From NCBI GenBank assembly GCA_017640605.1, contig JAEPQH010000005.1, positions 124,001 to 188,000 of the forward strand: 64,000 nucleotides of DNA, given 5' to 3'. The position numbers and the translations under genes were made by a program. The notes beneath the pieces were generated by a model. The model did not search any database. It was not told where the DNA came from and was given only the letters and a program-made list of their open reading frames with translations. The stretch is from Balneolaceae bacterium (GTDB taxonomy: Bacteria; Bacteroidota; Rhodothermia; Balneolales; Balneolaceae). This document shows positions 7,504 through 16,595 of this stretch, one piece after another (within the stretch, counting starts at the first letter, position 1; every line of letters starts with the position of its first letter).

Positions 7504-9279
7504 TCAATCGTCGATGGTTGATGCAATTATTTCTTCAATAGTTGTGATTCCTTCTTTAATTCGTTCGCGACCTGAACCTCGTAGTGTTAACATACCTTGG
7601 CTTACCGCTAATTCTTTAATTGAATTCTCATCAATATCTCCACCTGCATCTAATATCATTTGCTTTATTTCTTTAGAAAAGAATAAAGCTTCGTGTATTG
7701 CAGACCGTCCTTTATAGCCACTTCCGCTACAAACATCGCATCCCACCGCTTTATAGAAAGTAGTAGTTTCAATTTCTTCATCAGTAAAACCTAGACCTCT
7801 TGCGATTTCGGGATGCGGTTTAAACTCTTCTTTACAATCTTTGCATAACCTTCTAATTAATCGCTGAGCCATTACTAAATTAACCGCATTCGCAATAAGA
7901 AATGGTTCTACGCCCATTTTAAAAAGTCGCGATACTGCACTAGGCGCATCATTGGTGTGCAACGTTGAAAAGGTTAAGTGACCTGTGTTCGCAAGTTTGA
8001 TAGCGATTTCTGCTGTTTTTAAATCACGAATCTCACCCACAAGTACAATATCAGGGTCATGCCGCAGGATACCACGAATACTTTGATCGAAGGTCATTGC
8101 CGTGGATATTTTTAACTGCCTTGCCCCTTCAATAATATATTCTACCGGCTCTTCAACGGTTAGTACGTTTTTTGTGGGGTCAATCACATAATACAAGGCT
8201 GCAACAAGCGTGGTTGACTTACCACTACCAGTAGGACCTGTGATAATTACGATGCCAGAAGGCTGTTGAATCGACTTAACAAAATTATCTTTGGCTACTT
8301 TCTGTAAACCAAGTAAATCCAAATCGCGGATTACTTTTCTATCATCCAGAATTCGAATTACAATCGACTCAAATTTGCGATCGTATTGATTTCCTACAAT
8401 TGGCATGATGGAAACACGGTATCTGATATTGTAACCATCTATTTGCCGTTGAATAAATCCATCTTGTGAAGAATCCCGCTCAAAGCGATCTACGTTTCTG
8501 GTTTTATCCTTAATAACCGCCGAAATAGCCTCTGGTTTTACATTTTTCTGCTGATACCAAAGCTGTAGCTTACCATCAATTCTAAATCGAATATCCGTAG
8601 AAGAAGGGCCGCTTGGGATAATGTGCAAATCACTAACACCTTGCCGAACAGATTCAACCAGCATCCCTTCAACCAACGAGTTGAGCATACTTTGGTTAAT
8701 CTCAGCATCGATTTCTTCCTCATCAATATTCTCTTCGTCGGCTTCAATATTGGTTTCTTCGTAATCGATCTCTTCAAGAAGATCCAGAAACTCATTTTTA
8801 CGCTCGTAAACTTTACCAAGAATTTGCTCAACCAGGTCGTAATTACAGTAAACTAATTCTGTTTGCTTAAAATTGAGTTTATTGATAATTGTTTGCAGAT
8901 TCGGATCGGATGGATCAGCAGCTGCGATTGTTAAATCACCACGAGAAATTTGATACGGTAACGCTTTATGATGAACCAGCTCGTCTACCGTTTCTTCCGG
9001 GAGTTTTTCAACATAATTTTTGATGGTGTCAATAATCTCATCAGGAACAATCTCTACATCGGCTAGCACTTCCCTAAATGCATACACTTTAGAGATTTCG
9101 CGCATGATGAGATGCCGATTCAGACCAATATCCTGGAATAGTATTTGACCTAATCGTCTGGAACTACCTGACGGTTCCTCTTCTAAAATTTGAAGAGCTT
9201 GAGTAAGCTGCTCTTCACTTACTACTCCTTTGCGTACAAGGATATCGCCAATATGTCGACGTATATTGATTTTACCCAT
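7504..9279 (-). CDS. pilB: PilB/GspE-type assembly ATPase with MshEN-like N-terminus
   Basis: This is the extension motor of the filament. Walker A is GPTGSGKST (348-356), the Asp box VEEPVEY (375-381), Walker B DPDIVLVGEIRDLK (408-421) and the His box NTGHLTFSTLHTND (431-444). A tetracysteine metal site is formed by CKDC (479-482) and CDVC (514-517), the feature that separates PilB/GspE from PilT. The N-terminus (about 8-70) has two helical repeats, HIGDILVRKGVVSEEQLTQA and RLGQILFQDIGLNRHLIMRE, resembling the MshEN/GspII_E_N domain that in some relatives binds cyclic di-GMP. A strongly acidic linker lies at about 168-193. At 591 residues it is normal for the family. It is followed 69 nt downstream by the cNMP-binding gene. 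Function is confident; nucleotide sensing is inference. Confidence 0.93.
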   Translation of the reverse strand: MGKINIRRHIGDILVRKGVVSEEQLTQALQILEEEPSGSSRRLGQILFQDIGLNRHLIMREISKVYAFREVLADVEIVPDEIIDTIKNYVEKLPEETVDELVHHKALPYQISRGDLTIAAADPSDPNLQTIINKLNFKQTELVYCNYDLVEQILGKVYERKNEFLDLLEEIDYEETNIEADEENIDEEEIDAEINQSMLNSLVEGMLVESVRQGVSDLHIIPSGPSSTDIRFRIDGKLQLWYQQKNVKPEAISAVIKDKTRNVDRFERDSSQDGFIQRQIDGYNIRYRVSIMPIVGNQYDRKFESIVIRILDDRKVIRDLDLLGLQKVAKDNFVKSIQQPSGIVIITGPTGSGKSTTLVAALYYVIDPTKNVLTVEEPVEYIIEGARQLKISTAMTFDQSIRGILRHDPDIVLVGEIRDLKTAEIAIKLANTGHLTFSTLHTNDAPSAVSRLFKMGVEPFLIANAVNLVMAQRLIRRLCKDCKEEFKPHPEIARGLGFTDEEIETTTFYKAVGCDVCSGSGYKGRSAIHEALFFSKEIKQMILDAGGDIDENSIKELAVSQGMLTLRGSGRERIKEGITTIEEIIASTIDD

Positions 9280-9302
9280 GATTAGGAGTAATACAAGTGA
9301 TT

Positions 9303-10631
9303 TTAGATGCCTGAATTAGGTTTAATAACAGCCGATTCTGATGATACAACGGTAATTCCAATTAGTGAGATCATGATAAACAAATTTATAGTATCAATTA
9401 CAGATTGCATCTTATAAGTGGTTTGAATTTCGTAATACTCGGCAAGCTGCTTTGCATTTTCCCTAAGCGCACCGGACTCGGCACCTAACCTAAATCTACT
9501 AATAGCTGTTTGAGTAAATACACCGGTTTCTTCGATACTTTCAATCAAACCGGCACCATCTTTAAGCATCTTTTTTATTGCAACTTCTTTTATCTGTTTT
9601 TCCATGTAGGTGTTTCTACAAGCTTCGGATGCTACTCTAATCACTTCAATATTTTGTCCTGACCCACTGTAAAGAGTGTAGAATACTCTTGAAAAAATCT
9701 CGATACTCGTTTTATGAAGTAAATCCCCAATTACAGGTATTCTAATAATCACCCTGTCAACAATTAGCTTTCCTTTTGATGTGTTTACGAACCAAACAAA
9801 CCCAACAATCGGAGCAATAAATGATATTAGCAACATCACCCAATTATCTCTTAGCCAGTAACTTAGGTCAAGTGTAGATTGTGTCATTGGAGGTAAGTCT
9901 ATACCCATTTCCACAAATAATTCAGCTGTTGAAGGAAATATATAACCTACATAAAATAATACAACGCCAACAACAGCAAATACAGTTACTGCCGGCATCA
10001 TTAACGATCTCTTTAAATTCTTTTTGAACTCTGCATCACGTTCCAGGAATTTTGCAGTGCTTTCAAATACCAGTGCCATGTTACCGGAAGTAGAAGCAAC
10101 ACTTAACATGTAAGCAGCAAATTTACCAAATATGGGCTCATGCTTACCATAAACCTGCGAACCCTCTTTACCGTCTTTAAGATCTTTTTGAATTTCTTTA
10201 ATCACCTCTTTCATCCTCTTGTTGGTAGTATCTTCTATTAGAAGATTTAGGATTTCATCAAAGGTGAGCTGTTGTTTTAATAAGTCGGCAGATAAACTAA
10301 TGAAAGAAACTACCTCACTCATCGGAACGCCGCCGGAAAAGTTGAAGAGCTTTTTATTTACACTTACAACCTGATATCCAAGTTTAATGAGTGCACGCTC
10401 CAGTTCTTCTTTGGTATACGCTTCCTGTTCGCCGGCTATGGTTTTTTTACTACCCGACTTTTTTACTTTATATACGAAAGTATACTTTTGATCGAGAGCT
10501 TGTATGCGTAACCCATTTGTTTTCGATAAGCGATCAACCTTGATTTGAGCATCCTTCTTGTTATTTGCTTCAAATTCTGTTTGTACAACCTTACCTTTTT
10601 GTGATACTGCTTTTAAACGAAACTGTGCCAT
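9303..10631 (-). CDS. pilC: PilC/GspF inner-membrane platform protein
   Basis: This polytopic platform protein sits at the base of the filament and is contacted by PilB and PilT. Two T2SSF domains are visible, at about 105-230 and 300-430. Hydrophobic helices lie near 210-232, 262-281 and 412-432. The family's N-terminal small module appears twice: FRLKAVSQKGKVVQTEFEA at the start and a second copy near 52-95 (FVYKVKKSGSKKTIAGEQEA, then ELERALIKLGYQV). That doubling makes the protein slightly long (442 residues). It starts with an ordinary ATG, 24 nt downstream of the second pilin gene and 23 nt upstream of pilB, so one operon is likely. Confidence 0.92.
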   Translation of the reverse strand: MAQFRLKAVSQKGKVVQTEFEANNKKDAQIKVDRLSKTNGLRIQALDQKYTFVYKVKKSGSKKTIAGEQEAYTKEELERALIKLGYQVVSVNKKLFNFSGGVPMSEVVSFISLSADLLKQQLTFDEILNLLIEDTTNKRMKEVIKEIQKDLKDGKEGSQVYGKHEPIFGKFAAYMLSVASTSGNMALVFESTAKFLERDAEFKKNLKRSLMMPAVTVFAVVGVVLFYVGYIFPSTAELFVEMGIDLPPMTQSTLDLSYWLRDNWVMLLISFIAPIVGFVWFVNTSKGKLIVDRVIIRIPVIGDLLHKTSIEIFSRVFYTLYSGSGQNIEVIRVASEACRNTYMEKQIKEVAIKKMLKDGAGLIESIEETGVFTQTAISRFRLGAESGALRENAKQLAEYYEIQTTYKMQSVIDTINLFIMISLIGITVVSSESAVIKPNSGI

Positions 10632-10655
10632 ACTTGCTCCTTTATAGCGTTAGTT

Positions 10656-11024
10656 TTATTCCCAAACCACATTATCCACTGTTACAACAGCTGTAAATGG
10701 ATCTATTTCTCCTATTGTTGGAGTAGCGAGTAATTTAAAATAACTGCCTGATGTTTCCGAAATTTCAAATGTATTTACTGCCGTAGTTGAATCTAATTGA
10801 ATGTCATTCAAAGTAATATTATTGAAACTACCGCCACCGCCACCCAACATCGGATGCTTCTTGTAATACATTTGGCCAAGTGTAGCTGCTTCCATTACAT
10901 CCTGGCGAATAATATCTTTAATCGATTCGTCTCTTGAATTGCTAAACAATGTAATTGCAACTACTGTCATTATTCCCACAATAACAGTCACAATTAAAAG
11001 TAGCATTAGTTGTTGTTGTCCCAT
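10656..11024 (-). CDS. non-canonical type IV pilin-like protein (second pilin)
   Basis: This 122-residue protein begins MGQQQLMLLLIVTVIVGIM, a two-residue leader followed by polar glutamines and a long hydrophobic helix as in type IV pilins. Canonical pilins have Glu at mature position 5; here that position is Leu. Features shared with the neighbouring pilin are MGQQQL, VGI-x-TVVAI, RQD, a YY or YK block, and a glycine run MLGGGGG near residue 59. The C-terminal beta-rich part differs. It lies between the first pilin and pilC, downstream of a terminator hairpin, so it is probably made at lower level. It may be a minor pilin or an alternative subunit. Pilin identity rests on the N-terminus and operon context. 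Confidence 0.72.
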   Translation of the reverse strand: MGQQQLMLLLIVTVIVGIMTVVAITLFSNSRDESIKDIIRQDVMEAATLGQMYYKKHPMLGGGGGSFNNITLNDIQLDSTTAVNTFEISETSGSYFKLLATPTIGEIDPFTAVVTVDNVVWE

Positions 11025-11040
11025 AATTCATGGCTTAAAT

Positions 11041-11074
11041 AAAAAAAGCTTCTTCAACTGATGAAGAAGCTTTT
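11041..11074 (-). terminator. intrinsic terminator after major pilin gene
   Basis: A perfect 13-bp stem (11044-11056 with 11062-11074) encloses a 5-nt loop. Read on the minus strand it is followed by a run of seven U. It lies 22 bp past the stop of the first pilin gene and before the second. It would stop most transcripts after the first pilin and let a fraction read into the machinery genes. Confidence 0.85.
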
Positions 11075-11095
11075 AATGAATTAATCAAATAACCA

Positions 11096-11503
11096 TTACT
11101 GGTTAGTAGCCTGAGTCATATTATCAGGTGTAATAGTTGCAACAATACTAGTTACAGCACCACTAGCTGGAGTAGCAGTAACTACTAACTGCCCAGCAGC
11201 TCTGGTTGTCATTACATAAGAACCGTTGGTGTTAGCTGCAGATAGACCACTGTTAAAAATACTATCTGATGGGAAGGTAATGTTGTTGAAAGTTACAGAA
11301 CTCCAATCGTTACCACCACCACCAAGCATGGTTGGCTTGATGTAATATGCTTGAGCTGAAGAAGCAATTTGTGCTAAGTCTTGTCGAACTGCATCTAAGT
11401 TTGCAGAATCAGCAGCACTTGAGAAGGTATTAATGGCAACTACAGTTGCGATACCAACGATGATTGTTACTAGAATTACGAGAAGTAATTGTTGTTGACC
11501 CAT
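11096..11503 (-). CDS. non-canonical type IV pilin-like protein (likely major pilin)
   Basis: This 135-residue protein starts MGQQQLLLVILVTIIVGIA, then AINTFSSAADSANLDAVRQD, an amphipathic helix, a YYIKPTMLGGGG motif (53-64), and a Ser/Thr/Ala-rich beta domain without cysteines. Cleavage after Gly2 by a prepilin peptidase would expose Gln; Glu5 of classical pilins is missing. It has the strongest ribosome binding site seen in the operon (AGGAGA about 10 nt before ATG), is promoter-proximal, and is followed by a strong terminator. All three suggest high expression. It lacks the disulfide loop of many pilins. I infer that it is the main filament subunit; a pseudopilin role in a type II-like secretion system is the alternative. 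Confidence 0.75.
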   Translation of the reverse strand: MGQQQLLLVILVTIIVGIATVVAINTFSSAADSANLDAVRQDLAQIASSAQAYYIKPTMLGGGGNDWSSVTFNNITFPSDSIFNSGLSAANTNGSYVMTTRAAGQLVVTATPASGAVTSIVATITPDNMTQATNQ

Positions 11504-11750
11504 GATTATCTCCTAGGTTTTATTTATTGTTTATTTAAACTTTTACGTTTGAAAACAAGTTCAGAAATACTCTTTTAAAACAAAATTAGAATATTCTTAG
11601 CCGTTTATATTGTACTATATTACGAATGAGTAATAATTATAGATGATGTTACAAACTAATAAAACATTGATGAATTTTTCATATTAATTTATGGTAACAT
11701 GTACACTATGAAATGCACTCTCTCTTAAATACTCTTATCGACACTTTTGA
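11504..11750. promoter_or_regulatory. divergent promoter region of pilin operon and MFS gene
   Basis: This 247-bp AT-rich gap separates the divergent pilin operon and the transporter at 11751. On the minus strand TAATTTTG (11588-11581) fits the Bacteroidota -7 consensus TAnnTTTG. It would give an untranslated leader of roughly 70 nt before the pilin ATG, which has an AGGAGA ribosome binding site at 11510-11515. I see no clear -33 TTG at the right distance and no operator-like repeat. Confidence 0.35.
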
Positions 11751-12950
11751 ATGAAGGATAAGAGCAGTCACTATTTTATTATTTTCCCATTGTGGTTACT
11801 TGTTTTTGCGGCGAGTAGCCAAGTAATGATAATAGCCCCCATCCTACCCAAAATTGGTGCAGAGCTTAACACCTCCGAAAGTCTTCTTGGAAATTTGGTT
11901 ACAGTGTATGCAACTATGCTGGGATTATGTGCAATTGTAGTTGGTCCCCTTTCTGATAAAATCGGACGCCGTAAAATTTTATTACTTGGCACATCTACAA
12001 TGACGGTTTTCCTGTTACTTCATGGAATAGCCGACTCTTTTCTGTCTCTTTTAATTTTGCGAGCATTTACCGGAATGGCCGGCGGAGTACTAAGTGGTGC
12101 AGCGGTATCATATGTTGGAGATTATTTCCCTTATGAGAAGCGTGGTTGGGCAAACGGTTGGATTATGAGTGGCATTGCAATGGGACAAATATTGGGTATT
12201 CCTCTAGGAACTTTTCTTGCAGAACACTTTGGTTTTAAATTTCCATTTATTCTGTTTGGTATCATCATGGGGCTAACTTTTATTTTAATCTTTTTAAAAG
12301 TTCCTCAACCAGATGTAGCGCTTCAAACAAGTAAAATCACAATAAAAACTACTTTTGTTAAGTACAAAGTTCTACTAAAACAAAACGATATTAAAGCAGT
12401 GGCTTTCTCATATCTGCTGATGTTCCTAAGCCTGTCTATATATATAATTTACTTACCAGCATGGCTTACAAAGGAATTCGATGTTACTGTATCTGATATA
12501 GGATGGGTTTTCTTCGCAGGTGGTATTATGAATGCCATCACCGGTCCACGAGCCGGTAATTTGTCTGATCAAATTGGTCGTAAAAACATGATCATTTGGT
12601 CGTGTATTGGTTTAGCATTACTCATGGGCTTAACTACTTACATTACCGTAAGCTTTTGGGTAGCGTTTATTTTATTCCCGGTAGCAATGATCTTAATTGC
12701 AATGCGAATCAGTCCCTTTCAAGCTTTATCGAGTGAACTTGTTCGCGCTAATAACAGAGGCTCGCTTATGAGTTTACTCGTAGCCATTGGGAACATTGGT
12801 TCTGGACTCGCTGGAGTGTTAGCAGGTCCACTTTTTGAATATTTTGGTTATTTATCAAATACACTATTTGGTGCTTCTACAATTGTAATCACCGCGTATG
12901 TTGTATGGAAGTTTGTTCCCGAACCAGAATTAGTTACCCAAAAAGTATAG
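11751..12950 (+). CDS. MFS transporter, DHA1-like
   Basis: This 399-residue inner-membrane protein has 12 predicted hydrophobic segments and the MFS loop 2-3 signature GPLSDKIGRRKILLLG (about 65-80). A second-half copy reads GNLSDQIGRKNMIIWS. The motif C-like glycine-rich helix 5 reads GMAGGVLSGAAVSYVGDYFP. Together these fit proton-driven drug or small-molecule exporters of the DHA1 group. The substrate cannot be told. It appears to be a single gene, divergent from the pilin operon, with about 110 bp before the next gene. Confidence 0.85.
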   Translation: MKDKSSHYFIIFPLWLLVFAASSQVMIIAPILPKIGAELNTSESLLGNLVTVYATMLGLCAIVVGPLSDKIGRRKILLLGTSTMTVFLLLHGIADSFLSLLILRAFTGMAGGVLSGAAVSYVGDYFPYEKRGWANGWIMSGIAMGQILGIPLGTFLAEHFGFKFPFILFGIIMGLTFILIFLKVPQPDVALQTSKITIKTTFVKYKVLLKQNDIKAVAFSYLLMFLSLSIYIIYLPAWLTKEFDVTVSDIGWVFFAGGIMNAITGPRAGNLSDQIGRKNMIIWSCIGLALLMGLTTYITVSFWVAFILFPVAMILIAMRISPFQALSSELVRANNRGSLMSLLVAIGNIGSGLAGVLAGPLFEYFGYLSNTLFGASTIVITAYVVWKFVPEPELVTQKV

Positions 12951-13062
12951 TTCTTTACGAATATAATTTCTTTGCTTTCCTCTAGCGGTTATACTTAGTA
13001 TTCTGTTATGTTCAAAATTTGTAACTGATCTACAGTTCTTTTCTCTTAAAAGATAAAATAGT

Positions 13063-16000
13063 ATGAAACGCCTAGCCCCTTTTTCGGTAATTTTTGTAGT
13101 AGCAATTTCGGTGTACTTAGGATGCCAAACTACAAGCACAAATGATGATGTAACGATATCAGGAAATGTGATCAATGAACTCACGGGAGATCCTATAAAT
13201 CAAGCTATTGTTGAGATTTCAGCTCCTGAAGAATTTGCAGGAACCGCAAAAGTAACCGACGAAAATGGTGCATTCAGCTTTACTGAATTAACAGTAACAG
13301 AGTCGGCAACATTAACTTTATCCATTAAGAAAACCGGGTTTGTTGACAATACCTTAAATGTGCCGGTTTCCGGTGGGTTAGAAATTGCACTAGATCAACC
13401 AATTGAACTTACACCCGTCGAAACCGGTGATGGAGGTGATGGTGGCGACGATGGTGGACAACAAGTTTCTGGCCCATCTGAAGGTGCTGCGGCCATTGAA
13501 CTTGTTAGTATTGCAGAATCATCACTAAACATTAAAGAAACAGGCGGCACCATAAGTACCGAGTTTACGTTCCAAGTTCAGGATTCTGCTGGGCGAAATC
13601 TTGACCTTAACAATGCAGTAATGGTCAACTTTTCAATTGTATCCGGACCTGGTGGTGGCGAAGGAATTGTACCACCAACAGTTAGAACGAATGCTGCCGG
13701 AAGAGCTACCGCAAGTTTATTCTCTGGTAATGTAGCCGGTGTAGTTCAAATACAAGCCGAAATTGTTCGCGAGGATGTAAACCTTACCATTCAGTCCTCT
13801 CCAGTTGCAATTACCATTCATGGTGGGTTTCCAACTCAAGATGGATTTTACCTCACTTCAGATCGTACAAATATTGAATCAAGTGCCTCACAAGAAACAG
13901 AGATCACAGCTAAACTTGTTGATGAATTCAATAACCCTGTAAAACCTGGAACAGCTGTTTACTTTACAACTTCGATTGGATCTATCGAAGGCTCACAACA
14001 AACTCAGAGTAACAACGATGGTGAAGTTACCGTGCGATTTTGGTGCGATGGCAACTTCGGAACGGGCGTAGTTACCGCAACTACTGTTGACCAGAATAAT
14101 CAGCAAATTTCGCAGACTTTAGATGTTGTTTGTTCAAACAGCGAGGCATTGATCGTAGTTAATCCTCCTAATTTTGCTGTTGAGCCTGGCGGAACCCAAA
14201 GTTTTACCGTTACTGTAACGGATGTTTCAGGCCGACCAATGGCTGAAGGCACAGTATTAAATATTGTCGATAATGATGCAAGTTACGATCTCACCGGAAA
14301 TACCAACATCACTATTCCAAACGCAACTTCTACCGGACCGGGAAAAACCGAGTTTGAATTTGTTCTAGAATACTTTGGTAGCGAGACAAACGAGTTAGTT
14401 ATACCCGTAACCGTTACCTCTCCTTCAGGTTTTACTACAACGTTTAATATAAAGGGCAATTCATCTGGTGGTGAAATTTCCGGACCTTCAGAAGGTGCTG
14501 CGGTTATCATTCTCGATTCAATCTCCGAAACTGAACTTAATATTAGCGAAACAGGTGGAATCGTAAACTCTGTGCTTACCTTTCAGGTACAAGATTCTTC
14601 GGGCAGAAATGTCGACATTAATAATCAAGTAACCGTTAATTTTAGCGTTCTTTCAGGTCCTGATGGAGGTGAAGGATTACTACCTGAATCTGTTAAAACA
14701 GATGCTTCAGGTCGCGCAAGCACCAACTTCTATTCGGGTAATAAAGCAGGTGTTGTACAAATTCTTGCTGAAATTGTGCGTGATGATATTGGGCTAACAA
14801 TAAGCTCCAAACCAATTGCTTTAACCATATTTGGTGGGTTTCCTGTTGAAGAAGGGGTTGATGTATTCATGGAAAGAAAAAACCTTGAAGAAGGTGGAGA
14901 AGAGAACATTAATGTTACACTAACCGATGAATTCGGAAACCCCGTAAAACCCGGAACTGCTGTTTCTTTCTCAACAAACTTAGGTACAGTTGCCGGGTCT
15001 GCTTTCACAAACGACCGTGGTGAAGCGTTGATAAATGGTTCGAATCCGGTTTGGTTACGTTGCATTGGTTTAGACGGAAATGGAGCTGCTGGTCAAGGTA
15101 CAGTTACAGCTACAACAACTGATCAAAATGGAAACCCAATTTCTCGAAATATTGATTTCACTTGTAGTGACAGTGAAGCTATTATCTCCTCACCTATAAC
15201 AGAATTCAGCTTAGATGCAGGCGGTAAAATCAATATTCCGTTTACGGTAACCAACCAAAATGGTGGTCCAATGCCAACCGGAACTATAATTCGAGCAACG
15301 GCAGAAGGCTCGGTATCTATTACGGGCGACGATTTCGTTGAACTAGGAAATACTATGCAACCTGGTGATGGATCTACTGAGTTTGAAATTACTGTGGAAG
15401 ATATTGGTAATGCTGATGATGTAATCATTATATCCATTTCTGTTGAAACACCTTTACAGGTAACAACTATCTATAATGATATCAGAGGCAGTAGTTCCGC
15501 TGATGGTGTTAGTGGACCTCCTTCTGGAGCGGCTACTATTATTCTCACCAATATTTCGGATGAGTTCATAAATATTCAAGGAACTGGTGGTACAGTGAAC
15601 AGTACATTTACCTTCCAAGTACAGGATAGTGCCGGCCGTAATTTGGATTTGAATAATCAAATCGAAGTTAATTTCAGCATCTTAGTTGGACCTGACGGTG
15701 GTGAAGGATTATTACCTGAAACGAGTACAACAAATGCTTCTGGAAGAGTGATAACCAATCTTTATTCCGGTACTAAATCCGGTGTTGTACAAATTCAGGC
15801 AGAAATTGTACGTGACGATATTGGCCTTACTATACGATCCCGACCAATAGCAGTCACCATTCATGGAGGCTTCCCGGATGCCGATCATTTTAGTCTTGCT
15901 CCTAACAAATATAATTTTGAAGGATACTCGATCAACGGAAGAACAAATCAGATCACAGCTATTCTTGGTGATGAGTTTAGTAATCCAGTAAAACCGGGAA

Positions 16001-16581
16001 CTGCTGTCTATTTCAGTACAACCGGTGGTGTAATTGAAGGTTCTGCACAGGGCAATACCAATAATCAGGGATTTGCCTCTGTTCAGTTAATTTCCGGTGC
16101 TCGCAGACCCAATGATTCTCAAACTATTGATGGCACTCCATTTCCACGAGATGGTTTAGCTACCATAACAGCCTCAACGGTGGATAAAGACAATCAGTTG
16201 ATCGAAAAATCGGTTAATGTTGTATTCTCAACTTCTGCAGCTTCTATTTCGGCAAACCCAACTACCTTCGATTTGGCACCAGGTGGTGGTGACACCTTTA
16301 CTTACACGGTAACCGATCTGAATGGCAATCCAATGGCGGCAGGAACTTCTATTTCGGTAGATGCAGGCGAAGGAATCGAGCTCACCGGAGATGTAAACTT
16401 AACTTTAGGTAATTACATTTTCCCAGGTCCTGGTGCGACGGAGTTTACCTTTTCAATTCGTGATATTGATGATGATTCAAATGAACCCGCAGATCTTTCC
16501 ATAAATATCACCGTTGTTTCCCCATCCGGAAACGAAACTACACTTACCCCAATAAGTGGTACTCGACGAAAAACATTCTAA
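13063..16581 (+). CDS. surface lipoprotein with three tandem Ig-like (Big-1-type) units
   Basis: The 1172-residue protein has a signal peptide with lipobox-like LGC (Cys21), so it is probably a lipoprotein. An N-terminal carboxypeptidase-regulatory-like beta domain (about 30-115) has the TDENGAFSFTELTV signature. A Gly/Asp-rich linker follows, then three tandem units of about 340-350 residues starting near 134, 469 and 815. Each unit begins GPSEGAA or GPPSGAA, contains TFQVQDSAGRN-like and VNFS-like strands, and has a Big-1-like FGNPVKPGTAV module. Units 1 and 2 carry a cysteine pair around the third module; unit 3 lacks both. Big-1 domains occur in invasins and adhesins, so a cell-surface or adhesive role is likely but not shown. 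A terminator follows. Confidence 0.8.
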   Translation: MKRLAPFSVIFVVAISVYLGCQTTSTNDDVTISGNVINELTGDPINQAIVEISAPEEFAGTAKVTDENGAFSFTELTVTESATLTLSIKKTGFVDNTLNVPVSGGLEIALDQPIELTPVETGDGGDGGDDGGQQVSGPSEGAAAIELVSIAESSLNIKETGGTISTEFTFQVQDSAGRNLDLNNAVMVNFSIVSGPGGGEGIVPPTVRTNAAGRATASLFSGNVAGVVQIQAEIVREDVNLTIQSSPVAITIHGGFPTQDGFYLTSDRTNIESSASQETEITAKLVDEFNNPVKPGTAVYFTTSIGSIEGSQQTQSNNDGEVTVRFWCDGNFGTGVVTATTVDQNNQQISQTLDVVCSNSEALIVVNPPNFAVEPGGTQSFTVTVTDVSGRPMAEGTVLNIVDNDASYDLTGNTNITIPNATSTGPGKTEFEFVLEYFGSETNELVIPVTVTSPSGFTTTFNIKGNSSGGEISGPSEGAAVIILDSISETELNISETGGIVNSVLTFQVQDSSGRNVDINNQVTVNFSVLSGPDGGEGLLPESVKTDASGRASTNFYSGNKAGVVQILAEIVRDDIGLTISSKPIALTIFGGFPVEEGVDVFMERKNLEEGGEENINVTLTDEFGNPVKPGTAVSFSTNLGTVAGSAFTNDRGEALINGSNPVWLRCIGLDGNGAAGQGTVTATTTDQNGNPISRNIDFTCSDSEAIISSPITEFSLDAGGKINIPFTVTNQNGGPMPTGTIIRATAEGSVSITGDDFVELGNTMQPGDGSTEFEITVEDIGNADDVIIISISVETPLQVTTIYNDIRGSSSADGVSGPPSGAATIILTNISDEFINIQGTGGTVNSTFTFQVQDSAGRNLDLNNQIEVNFSILVGPDGGEGLLPETSTTNASGRVITNLYSGTKSGVVQIQAEIVRDDIGLTIRSRPIAVTIHGGFPDADHFSLAPNKYNFEGYSINGRTNQITAILGDEFSNPVKPGTAVYFSTTGGVIEGSAQGNTNNQGFASVQLISGARRPNDSQTIDGTPFPRDGLATITASTVDKDNQLIEKSVNVVFSTSAASISANPTTFDLAPGGGDTFTYTVTDLNGNPMAAGTSISVDAGEGIELTGDVNLTLGNYIFPGPGATEFTFSIRDIDDDSNEPADLSINITVVSPSGNETTLTPISGTRRKTF

Positions 16582-16595
16582 CAACAAACAGATTT

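Noticed and set aside
1033-11503. Interpretation as a plain type II secretion system
   Set aside because: A PilT-type retraction ATPase and PilM/N/O/P-like proteins are present, and GspC, GspL and GspM-like genes are not recognisable; type IV pilus-like fits better, though a secretion role is not excluded.
13063-16581. Possible CRISPR-like or DNA tandem array in the Ig-repeat gene
   Set aside because: Repeats are ~1 kb protein-domain repeats with diverged DNA, not short direct repeats with spacers; no cas genes nearby.
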